A stretch of 64,000 bases of DNA from Sanguinoderma infundibulare. Taxonomy: Eukaryota; Basidiomycota; Agaricomycetes; Polyporales; Polyporaceae. The stretch spans positions 1,054,001-1,118,000 of the forward strand of contig JAVLRN010000008.1 of assembly GCA_032821775.1 (NCBI GenBank). The letters are read 5' to 3'. Made by a program: the position numbers and the translations under genes. Positions 32,600-43,379 of the stretch are shown in pieces. Position 1 is the first letter of the stretch. Each line of letters opens with the position of its first letter. The notes under the pieces are model-generated. The model was not told the origin of the DNA. It worked only from the letters and a program-made list of their open reading frames with translations, and did no database searches.

Positions 32600-34282
32600 T
32601 CATACCCGGTGCGCTGCAGAGACGGAAGGACGGTCGTGGTGAGCTCCTAGGATGGCGAAGCACAGGGCGAAAACGAGACGCACCGAGTTACCGCCGGTGT
32701 ACCACTCAGTAGACGCGGGGTTGATGTCCGCCCAATACGAGAAGCTACCGGCAAGGCGAACGCTCAGCTCCCCCGAGCGATCCTTGATCGCCGCCCTGCC
32801 GGGGAAGCCGTGGCTCTCGACGATGCCGGACACCTCCTTCTCTGCTTGGTTGCAGTTCGTCCCGAAGGGGAGCCCGAGGCTGATGCGGACGTCGGGGTCG
32901 CCATCCTGGCGCGTATGAAGTGTCAGATGACGAGTACGTTGGGAAAGAACTGATAACAGACCTTGACGATGAACTTGACGGAGTAGCCATTGCCGAGGAG
33001 ATGGTTGGCGATGGCCTTCAGGCCACGGGAGACAGCGTCAACGCTGGCGAAGGAAAGCGTCGCGTTGAAGGCGCGCTGAGGCATCCCAGTCATGCCCTCT
33101 CGATCGATCGAATGAGAGGGGGCGATGTTCTTGTACATCATGGGGGGTTCGCTCCCGAGCCCACCATTCGCAGACATCCCGTTCGCAGACAGCTGGATGG
33201 CATCGTATGTCCCGTCCGATCTCTTCTCTATGGAAATCGTGGTGTGCTCGCCGAGCCCCATGAGGTTTTGGCTCCAGATGGGCTGAACACTCAGGATGTC
33301 GGCCTTGACCAGCTCCGTCTGCTTGTAGTCGTCGACGACGTATGCACTGAGGATCGGTGTGAACTCGCCGGTCACGGCGCAGCCCGGGCTGCTCAGTGAT
33401 AGTAGTTAAACCACGCTGTATTGCGGAGAGATGTAGGACACTCACCGGACGTCGGGATACACGATAGCATTGTGCATCTCCTCATCACGAGCGTTGATAT
33501 CGGTGATGAAACCTGGATGAGATATTCATAACAGCTTCGTTTACTTGGGAACGGGAGCACGTACCGAGACCGATCCAAGTCGGACTGTCGGTTCCGTTTA
33601 CAGCCTCCACAGCCTTGATACCTGGGCGAGGTACCGGCTCCTAGAGATGCTCTATCAGTATCAAAAAGTAATCTCCACGACGTGACATTACAGTAAAATG
33701 ATGGACGGGAGGGGACACCGAACCGTCCAGCTTCAAAGTCGTGGTTTCGCCCGCCTAAGGGCCATCGTCAGCACACAGTCATGGAACAAACAGTCAAGAG
33801 CGGGACACTGACGTGAATCGGTGTGTAGTTGCCTGCCATGATCACATTGCCCGAACCAATCCGGTTGGCAGAAAAGGCCAAACTAGAAGGAGAATTTATT
33901 GAAAACGTTCATGAGAAAGCTGACAGAAGAAAACCAACTCAGAAGTCCAAGTCACGTCGAAGACCGAACGGCCTGTATGCTCGGATGGTCAACGTATCAC
34001 GCATGCGGCTACCTCGAGCTTGCTTACCAACACCGGCAAGGGTAGCGACTCTGCAAGGCGAGAAACGTCAGCTGACTGATAGTTATCTGAGGGAGACCCG
34101 AAGTCGACTTACTTCCACACAACGGGGAACTGCTTGACAAACAAGTCGGGGCTCGGCGGCATGAAGCAGAGCATCAACTTGACATTGCTGCCCAAGTTGG
34201 AGCTACGAGAGGCGTCAACACAATGTGTACATGCGATTAGAAAAAGTGATCACCTCTTGAAAGTAAGGTTCCTGGTCACCAT
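32600..34282 (-). CDS. Conserved-looking fungal protein of unknown function, nine exons
   Basis: I do not recognise the function. Exons (complement): 34254..34282, 34113..34202, 34028..34048, 33813..33882, 33692..33754, 33565..33640, 33446..33512, 32962..33388 and 32600..32905, giving about 382 residues. Introns are GT-AG and phases agree except at tiny exon 3. The better-looking acceptor (CAG, exon from 34050) leaves the total two bases off, while GAG two bases on (used here) restores the frame. The protein starts MVTRNLTFKRSNLGSNVKLM, has FMPPSPDLFVKQFPVVW, GNYTPIHAGETTTLKLDG and CAVTGEFTPILSAYV, and ends with a hydrophobic VRLVFALCFAILGA. No signal peptide is evident. The coherent splicing argues for a real gene. 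If exon 3 is misread it could carry a frameshift. Confidence 0.6.
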
Positions 34283-36217
34283 TGTGATCGAGGGGCTGGT
34301 TTGAGAAGCTATGTGAAGTCGTTGAAGCTCGAGAATTAGCTGTAGCTGAGTGCTGCTGGATCATGGCTGATTTCGATCGCCTTTTATGCTCCTACGTAGC
34401 GCACGAGCAGCTCCGAAGACCGCCAAACGCGCTCTGTAATTGAAGGGTCAGTGGACGGCGTTGTGCCTGCCGGGATTGTTCAGTGCGTACCACGAATATC
34501 TGTCCCTGACTCTGCAGAGGTAAGTGAATGATACAGGGCGAGGTGAAACCGGTGCATGTTTCTTCCGGACAGATGTTGGACCTACAATAACCACCGACAA
34601 TTTAGACAGTCCGTTAATCTGCCACGCAAGGCATGGAAGTGAACGTACAGTTGACGCCCAAAAAGTATCAACCGGAAGGCGCCGCCAAAGAGCCATCCCA
34701 GCCCATCATACCCCTAGGCCCTGTATGCACGGCGCATCCTCTGTGAGCGAGAGAGGGCCAATCGTGGACACGTTCCCAGCCTTCCGGCACATTGAACGAT
34801 GAGCTTGGATGCCCTGATTTGTATTGTCTGTGGCGTGCTGCGCTTGCGCGTCCTGTCCAATATGGCACCGTGACGGCTAGCGTCGCAGAAATCTCGGTTT
34901 CGTTGGGGTGTCATAATAACCCTGTATTCCTGGAATTCCTGTGAGCAAAGCAAAGAGACACCTTCAAGGCAACTGGCACCGACCAAGACACCAGAACAGA
35001 CAGGCCGGTGTGATCGCGCTTTTACTGCCCTATTTCCATCATGAGTTGATACAGACGCGGAACCAGCTGAACACTCACCTTCAAGCTTATTCACTGCAGT
35101 ACCTGGAAGGAGAGCCCGTTCCTGACGTCGTCGACTCTAGCGCAGTGATCGTGGGTCAGAGTCGACATGGTCCCCGGGCGCTTCCCCCAACTTGAATTCA
35201 ACGTCCACCTCGCTGCTTTCCATCTGCCATCCTCCCCGAACTCAACATGGCCTTGGTTTGCTGACCTACTGTAAACTCTCTGCCGTACGCACTATATCTC
35301 GCGAATACGCAACAGCGATTCGAGCGCATGTTTTTCTATCGTCGCCTTGTCCGGTGGTGGAAGCTTCCCATCCGACAGCAACAAGGAAGGCCGGAGAATA
35401 CTCTTAAAGCTGGAGAAGGAGCAGGTCAATACGCAGGGCGCAGGGCTGTAAAGCATTGCGAGAGGCAGGTGGCCCCTGCACATGGGTGTTACATGCAGGT
35501 ATGTGGGCATACTCGCCTGTCCATTCCGGAATAGCTCAGCTGCAGCGCGAACATCCATCTACAGCCCTGTTCCGATGGACTGACTTTATTCCCTTGGTCA
35601 GTCAGTCAAGACGACGCGCGTGACATCATGAGCTTGGATGTTCTTCGACGGCCTCGTCGCTCAGCGTGGACATCGGACAACCAGCGCGTCAAGGTGGCCA
35701 ACTGGTACGCATTTCCCATACAACATGATATCCAGACCGTGCTTGAACTCACACAGCGCCGCGAGCGCGATCGCGACCGGGAACGGAGCAACCACGACCA
35801 CAAGCGCGACCAAGGTGCCTCCCCTACCACCACTCGTACGCGACCTCTCGCTCATCCCAGCGCGGTCCCACCCCTCTCGTGGTCGCCACTCTTCAGGTTT
35901 AAGCACGAACGAGGTCAATGGCAGCTGCGCGTACAACGACCGCAAACGCGAACGCGCACACCGCCCGGGCGACAACGCGCACGGACCTGCGGTGCTTTAC
36001 CTCTTGCACGCTGATGTACTACGCCCATGCACACTAGCACCATAGTAAAACCGAGTAACAAAGTGTCCAAGCCCTCGTCTGTTCCCCGGCGCGCTCTACG
36101 TCTCCAGTCACTTCGGGTATCCTCCCTCCTGCTACCGCATATACACCAGACAAGCTGCACCACGCCCATACTCTCGACTCCACCAATTCACGAAAATGTG
36201 TCCATCAGCCGTCATAC
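34283..36217. other. Intergenic, no firm gene
   Basis: A frame at 35628-36014 (+) encodes MSLDVLRRPRRSAW followed by an Arg/Asp-rich stretch (RRERDRDRERSNHD). The opposite strand has a hydrophobic frame over the same bases. Neither shows a family motif, so I do not call a gene. Confidence 0.4.
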
Positions 36218-36665
36218 CTAGATCTCCGCCGCCTTCATCGACGCGAGTGGTAGTTTCAAGTGCGCTTTCCTCGGGCGGTAGACCGACGTTCTCCACCAAC
36301 GATTCATCAACGGAGAGCGTGGGGGACTCTGCCACGGCGCTGGGCGGACCGTGGTAAGCATCGGCTGGTGTCGCCATGGGCGATCGGGGTCCGCATTCAG
36401 CGGTGACTGGCTGGGAGGATCGACGTGGATCACCTCGACGACGAGGCAGTACTCGGAGTACCACACCAGGTCGAAGCCGAGACGCAGAATCAACTCCCCT
36501 CCAGTCGTCGTTCGTGCGAGTGTAGTATCTTTCGGGCACAGGTTCCAATCCCATGGTAGAGTCGCGATTTCGTTGTAGACGCTCCACGGTATGGGGACGA
36601 TGGGCATCTGGGTCGTCGGAAAGGAGGGGCGTCAACTTGACATCTGCTCGCAACTTGGCCAAGCG
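36218..36665 (-). pseudogene. HET C-terminal relic (module C only)
   Basis: Reading leftwards, LRADVKL opens in one frame (near 36650). PWDWNLCPKDTTLARTTTGG, then ELILRLGFDLVWYSEYCLVVEV, follow in another. This is the end of the third C-terminal module of the HET-1 family, with the same order and spacing. The N-terminal part and HET domain are absent and there is at least one frameshift between the blocks. The following tail (PLNADPDRPW) matches the HET-1 tail start, so this is a decayed partial copy rather than a separate small gene. Confidence 0.8.
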
Positions 36666-38652
36666 CCAGCGTTGAATAGGGCATGAGAGTACTCCGGTTC
36701 TTCCGCTAACCGCGGTGAGGGGTTTATGTGCTCATTCGGACCGTGCAGGCGACGGCGGCGTGGTTTTACCCCGGACAACCGCAGGTGACGTTCATGCTCA
36801 ACTGCCCAGGGACAGTTGCAGAAGCTGTGGCGCAAGGGCCAGAGGGTACGGGGCAGAACTTGATCAAGATTCTGGGGTCATGCACTTGGCTATACATTTT
36901 ATGTGATATTGTTGATGGTCTTTGTGTCGCGGGCTCGTCGTTCATACAGTGGTGTAAATATCCTGCAGTACTGGTCTCCATCTAATATTATCCTACGCAA
37001 TTTAGTACTATTCCATGGCTTTCTCGTTGTTAATTGTATACTAAATGTGTTCCTGGGGGGTGCTTACTGGGGTGACGACAATACGGCCTGCAGCTGTCTC
37101 GAACGCACGACCTCCGTACTAGCGCTTAAGTTACCATTTTTGGTCGACATTCCTTCCAGCGCCTCACGTTGCATGACGAACTCTGCCTCGTAGTCGACAC
37201 TTATCGACTCTCAGACATCGCTTCTACAGAAGGTACTGCTTTAAACCTATATCTCCACTTTGCCTGATAGTTGGTCAACGCCATAAGACACCATTCCAGA
37301 CTGTGGCAACTCGATTTCCTCCTGCGCTTTGCATAATTCCGTGAACACGCCGAAATTTCTTTCGGCGCCTATTCCATGATGTCACGGTCACATACTCTAC
37401 TCAACGCCTCAGGCCCGCGAGACAGCGCAACTCGCTCTTGAATTCCTGTAGCCTCCCTTGAAAAGTTTCAAGCCCAATACTTCTAAAAATTTGAAAAGAC
37501 ACAAGGTCTCCAGATTCAGACCCCGGCGGCCGCTTAGACCATGCCCACAATGCGCTTCTTCAAAAATGAAGTACGTTGAAAATCTGCGCCCGTCCCCATC
37601 TTGTCAGCGCAACATAAATCTGGGGACCCACGAGGAGCATCTGCCCTCGTTTGCACTGGTGATACAAGTCTGCACGCCCGGCGCGGCGCTTTCGATGCTT
37701 ATGGCTGCACTCCAGCAGTTCTATCTCGCGTTCGGTCTCTCCAGCGCACCTCTTTGCGTGTGTGTAATTACTTCACCGCTGCATGTTCCTTGTCACGCGC
37801 GTGTTCGCGCCAAGCAGCGTCGACCACGACGCACTCTCGCCCAGTCTAAGCCTCTCGGATCGATGACGACAATGGGCTGAGTATGCTACGTGTCTCATGT
37901 TTCCTGGCAGCAATGGTGTCTATTCAACATTTGTATTTGCTCGCGACACTCGCGCGTCCTCCTGGAGGGAGCGCGCCGGTTTTTGGGGGGAGCGCGAGTG
38001 CTGGAGCCCAGCGGATGTACACGTTCCCCGCCCGCCGTCTGTGACGGCGAAAACCGTCACATCGGCCCCTGTAACCGTTACCTTCTAAATATGGGGCGTT
38101 AGACGCCTGTCGAAAAAAATGGCGTGTTCACGGAATTATGCAAAGCGCTGTAATTGTCCTTGGCCGAAACCCGAAGACATTCACACATGCGCGACGAAGC
38201 CCGCACCCGTAAATGTTGGCATATTGGAAGAATCTACTCCTTGGTTCCTGCAGTTGTGTGATGATGTCAAGTTGACCAGCGAGGTATGTTGTTCGTGAGC
38301 GCGATCTACATGGTAGTGCACTGACATTATTTGCCCAGGGCATGATACTCGCGCCATTCGGCACCTTGATGAACAGCACAGTCAATGTTGAGTCGGGTCG
38401 GGCTCTCCTGTGATGTCTCGTTTGTATGTCATACGTGAGTTACGGGGGTCAATCTCGTTCGCTATTCAAATGTGGACTAATGACGCAGTGTTCACATTCC
38501 ATCAACCATACCCTTGTGTGCAAGCTCACAAGGCTGACACAAAAGCAGATGCGGCATACACGCCAGCCACCGTCTTTATAGTGCGAGGCTCACGAGCATT
38601 GCTGTCTCCGTCAAGCCGTCACCTCGCAGCTCCCTCGTTCTTACTCCACGCC
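36666..38652. other. Intergenic, no gene recognised
   Basis: Frames at 36728-36985 and 37458-37880 (+) have no recognisable motifs or supporting splice sites. The right end is the upstream region of the 38653 gene. Confidence 0.45.
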
Positions 38653-41600
38653 ATGTCTGCATATCACTACCCGGAAGGCCTCAACGGGCGTTACATTGCC
38701 TCACCTTTCGCCGTGCATCTTCTCGGAAGGGCCAGCTTCCCCTCACGCTCTGAGTACATCCACTGCATTATTCAGTTCAACAGAGCCCTCCGGCGGCAGG
38801 CACACGCTCGCGTCGCCACAGAGCGGAAGGCGCTCGAGAACGCACCTCGCCGTCGGCAGCGTGTCTGGGACGGAATCAACCCCGCCAAAGTCCGCCCAGC
38901 GATCCCCAAGTTCGCTGTCAATATCCGTCGGCCTCGACCGAGACGACCTGTTACTTGGTATGGTGTAAGACGATGCGTCCGTGATGAGGAAGAGACTGCT
39001 GAGGTGAGTCCTCCTACTTATCGGTCGGTCATATCATCTTGACAGTGCGTATAGGCCGTGGCTCGCATAGCACACTGGCAGTCAACAGCCAGACCGATCG
39101 CGCGATCGAACCCCGGCCTGAGCTCCGCAAGGGCGCACCAAGGTACTCCTCCCTCTTCTATCTTCCCGTTGGCCTTGACACTGACGCCGTTGGTCATGGT
39201 CGGCCCCTCCTCAAGTCATCTCCCAACCTGCCGCTACAACTCCGCCCCCGTCCATCCCTCAGGCACGTCCGCAGCTGTGTGCAGATGGCGACTGGCGCAT
39301 GCGGGACGACTTTGAAGACGTTCAGGTCGCCAGACAGAGGGCACCGATGGGTCGTGTCAACACCCCGAGGACCACGCACAGACCAGCCCCGTACAGTCCG
39401 CGCAATCGCATCGAGTCCCCGAGCAAGGATGACCTGCGTGCTCGTGTAGCCGAGCCTTTCCCGCCCGCTCGCGGATCGTCGTTTGCTTCCTTCGCAGCCG
39501 AGAAGGCTGCGACCGCTCCTGAACTTGGGTCAGCCGCTGGCTCGAGTGCGTCTTCTAGTCCTCGACCTGCACCAGCAAGGTCAGGAGTCAGCGTCCACCC
39601 GTGCACTTTGAAGAGGCCCCATCACCAGTCAAGCCAGGACGGCTCAAGCGTTCGCACCGAGGCAACAAACGGGGATGACAAGCGCGCGCGCAACATCAAG
39701 CCTCTCCCGCGCACTCGTAGGACGGCGTCCTCTCCCTTGGCCGCCGCGACCGCTTCCCAATGTGGGCAGTCCGCACGCGCGAGCACATCTATTATTCAGC
39801 CCACGCATAAGTATCCCACCACGACAGCCCCAGCGACTGCGCGGCCTCGTACCCAGAGCCCCGAGGTCAGGGACCGAATCCAACCCATCAGCGCGAACGA
39901 GCAGGTGAACCTCCGCAAGTTGTCAGATCCTGGCCGCGCGACAGGCAGCACCGTTCCCGCGCCCACGTCCCGACCAGCGTTCGTTTTCGGGGCGGACAAC
40001 GAGGAGAATGGCCCCAGGCCCGCTCCCAAGGACAAGCGAAACCAGGTCGCCAATCCGGCTCAGGTTCAAGTCCAGCGCGAAGGTAGCGGCAAGCCCCCTC
40101 CGGTCCCGGTGCGATCTGTCCCGCAGGCTACGGAGCCTCGCACCGTACGCGACCTTCCTCGCACACGGCGCGCCGCTGTTTCGGAAGCGACGCGCGTCGA
40201 CGTATCACCAGGCGAGTTACCCGCCAGTGTGGGTACGTCTGGTGCTCAACCCACGCCGACGCGTCCTGCGCAGCCCGCTCCGGTAGTCCCTGCGACTCGC
40301 ATCCACAGTTTGGATGATCCTCGCCTCGCGACTGGCAGCACTATGCCTGCGCCAGTGCGACAGGTGCCCGCGCCTCCACCAGTTGCATTTGTGTTCGGGT
40401 CGGACAACGAGGAGAACGGGCCGAGGCCCACTTCCAAGGGCGAGGGCAAGAAGGTCCCCGATGTGGCTAAGGTCCCTCCGCCAAACAAACTGCCTGAAGT
40501 ACAACCTGTTCGTCAGGCTCTGGAGCGCGTCGTACGTGGTCTGCCTCGCGCACGGCCCGCTGCTCCTTCGGAAGACGCCCTCGTTCAAGTCAACGTGAAG
40601 CGCGTTCCTTCTGCAGAGGAAGCTGTACCAGTCCCTATTCCTCCTTCCATGCTGGCCCGCAACTCCACGATGGTCTCCGCACTTCAAGTTCAGCCACCAC
40701 GTTCGGAACGTCCGCACGTCGCACCCGCGTCCCCGCCGCCCAACGTCGCCCAGCGCGCAGCGGCTGAAGCGCAAGTTCGTAAGGTGTCAACGCCGGCCCA
40801 GGCCGTCGACGAGGACGTCGATATGGAAGCAGTCCCTCAGGCCCTCACAGCTGGACAGTCACCGCGACCGCTCCCGAAGGCCAATGTCCCAGTCTTGAAG
40901 GCGGAGCCCACGGAGAGCAGCCCCACTCTTGACGATGACAACGACGAGATGGACTCTGACGATCTTGCGCTGTTGCAAGAACTCCAGCAGATGCAGCGTG
41001 ATCCTGACGAGTGGTTCCGCTCGCAGCCGCCTGTGCCTGCGCCGGCCCCCGCTGCTGTAAAGTCCAGCAAGCATGTGGATTCGGACGCAGGTACGATCGC
41101 TCGGTGTCCAATTCAATGCTCCTGTGCTGACGTTTATTCTTGGCATTGCAGCTGCGCTTGTGAACGTCAGGACGAACAGCGAACCCTTCCTCGGATTTGA
41201 GTACTCGCCCACATCGGCTCTCGGCGGTGCTGTCGTCAACGTTGAGTCGGTCGAAGCCGCCTTCAGCCCCCGGACGTACTCCTCTGACGTCGCGGCCCTT
41301 GAGAGTGTGCCAGCTGGAGTGTACGAGCGTGAGTTTCTGAGCTCTCTCTCTTTATAAGTTTGAGTCTCTGAGAATGTTCACATTTTGTTCGACTTCTTCA
41401 GCGGATCTTTGGGAGGAGGGCCCGTCTGCCTGGTCCACCGGATCAGCGAGCACCTCGGATGGTTCTTGCTTCAGTCTTCTCGTCGATCGCATGGCTGAGC
41501 TGGGTTTGAGTGACTACGACTCGGGGTCGTTGGGATCGCTTGATGACTCGTTCGTTCTCCCGACTACTTCCGCTTCCTCCATCAAGCAGGAGGACCCCGG

Positions 41601-41682
41601 TCGCGATCGGTGCCGTTCTCTCGGTTCCGTCTCACTCTTCCCCTATGAAGCAAAGCGACTCGGTTATCTCTTACGGGAGTAA
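38653..41682 (+). CDS. Long disordered protein of unknown function, internal repeats
   Basis: No family is recognised. Exons with consistent GT-AG phases are 38653..39003, 39055..39142, 39285..41090, 41152..41328 and 41402..41682. Exon 1 encodes a basic, probably folded piece (MSAYHYPEGLNGRYIASPF..., RRRQRVWDGINPAKVRPAIP). Exon 3 (about 600 residues) is Pro/Ala/Arg-rich and disordered. It has two copies of an FVFG-DNEENGPRP block, each preceded by a DP-ATGST-PAP segment, and three copies of a LPR-R-A-S-like segment, then an acidic DDDNDEMDSDDLALLQELQQ helix. Exon 5 ends at TAA 41680. Alternatively a 46-bp intron (41610-41655, weak AAAG acceptor) would join it to an acidic frame running to 42115. 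The end is therefore uncertain. The mixture of basic, disordered and acidic parts would suit a nuclear scaffold, but that is only a guess. Confidence 0.6.
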
Positions 41683-43379
41683 CGACGACGCCGCAAACCT
41701 TGCCGATATGCTTCCCGCGGTTGCTGCTGCTCCTGTCAAGGCAGAGTCAGTGGAAGCATCCAACACGGACGCGGTCTCCCGCATGGTGTCCCTTTCTGGC
41801 GCGGATAAGAAGGACACCCCCTCCGACGCTCTTGATGAAATGGAAGAAGACGACGATGTCTGGTTCGACGCCTCTTCCTTCTCTGAGGACGACAACGATG
41901 ATGCTCTGCCTATTGTCTCCAAGACTTCACTGTCGCCGCTTCCACCGTGCTCTCCCTATATTCGCCTTCAGCTTCCACGGTCACGCCCTCGGGCCCCGTC
42001 TTGTGCTGATTCTATCTCTGTTTCTCGTGCTCTCGTTCCTCGTGCCTCCGCTCCTCGCGCTTTCTCTTCTCGTGCTATTTCTCTCGTCAAACGATACCTC
42101 GGGATCCGGACTTAGCAACCGTCTCCCTCGTTGCGCTCTGAAACTTTGCTGGCCTCGTGCTCTCCTACTCTCAGGATGCTCTCTCCGATTCCGGCGCTCG
42201 CCCCGCCCAGTGGCGCGATGCCTACAGAAAGCCCAATCATCCCATCTTGGACGGCAGTTACTGGTCTCGCAATCGAGCCTGGGGATCTTTCGCTAGGCGA
42301 CAACGCCCGGCTCGTAACCGGGCACCTAACCGCTTGCTCTTCCCGATACTCTCCGTCCGAACATACTTCGCCCGCCGACTCAAAAACACTAGAAAACGCA
42401 AAACTACATCATAGATGTTCTCGTCTCTTCTCTTTTTTGTGCTCTTCACGGGTGAACAGGATCGCGTTTCCGAGACGAGATCCTCGACGACCGCGGACAG
42501 GTGAGTTCGCTATCAGCACTTATGTTCGACCCTTTGCTGACTCGGATACGGTGTTCAGTCATTTTCTGTCCATCGCGAGTCCAGGCATCTGCGCTCGCGG
42601 TGCTGAGCAAGTTAGACTTGTCTGATGTCGTGCCGCGACCGCTCTCGGAAGGCCACGTCCCGTTTCAGCAGTCCGTGTCTTTGCTCGATGCCGAAGAACG
42701 CGAACCTTCAATTTCAGATCCTCCTGGTTCAGTCTTCTCTCGCGGACGGCCGCCAGCTGCCAGCTGTGTCGAATTGGTTGAATGTGCGCGCCTCTGGTGC
42801 CCCCGCCCACCATCGAACACGGTCTCCCTCCGGCGGCAGGTGCCCTTAGGCCACGCCGATAGTCTTCTTTGCCTTCGTACTACTTCTTTTCGTCTTGTAT
42901 TCTCACAAAAGGTGGCCGCGGAATAGATGTTAGTTTGATTGGGACGGCTGAGCCCGCCTCGAGGTTCTTCACCAGGAGTAGTGTGCGTACAACCCGAAAT
43001 ATTATATGGGGTCGTTCATCGTACTTGATATTGTGACAGTTGTAGGCAATTACGATGAAACATGGCAAGACCGAGCAAGGAGCCTGAGACAGTGTCCGAA
43101 CCCGCGCGGTGCATCCTCAGTCATCCCCGGTATCCTCACTCCTCCTAATCCATATACTCCCAAACCAGCGGCGCAATTCTCATACCCTCTACAATGCCAA
43201 TTGACGAGAAAATGTCCCCTATCCACCGTGTCTCGATCTCCGCCACCAGCATTGCGGCGAGTGGCACCCTCATCCTCGCTTTCCTCCGATAGACTGAGGT
43301 TCTCCCGGACAGGCCGTATTTTGCCTCCCCCCGGACTATGTTGCTCGGCGTCTGTGGAATACATACAGGTTCGAGACGC
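41683..43379 (+). other. Possible 3' exons of the 38653 gene
   Basis: Frame 2 stays open to 42115 with acidic, serine-rich sequence (DEMEEDDDVWFDASSFSEDD) whose composition matches the gene upstream. A different frame, about 42157-42414, reads like protein (SYSQDALSDSGARPAQWRDA, then DGSYWSRNRAWGSFARRQ) and ends in a basic tail. These may be further exons, but I could not find splice sites that join them convincingly. Confidence 0.4.
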
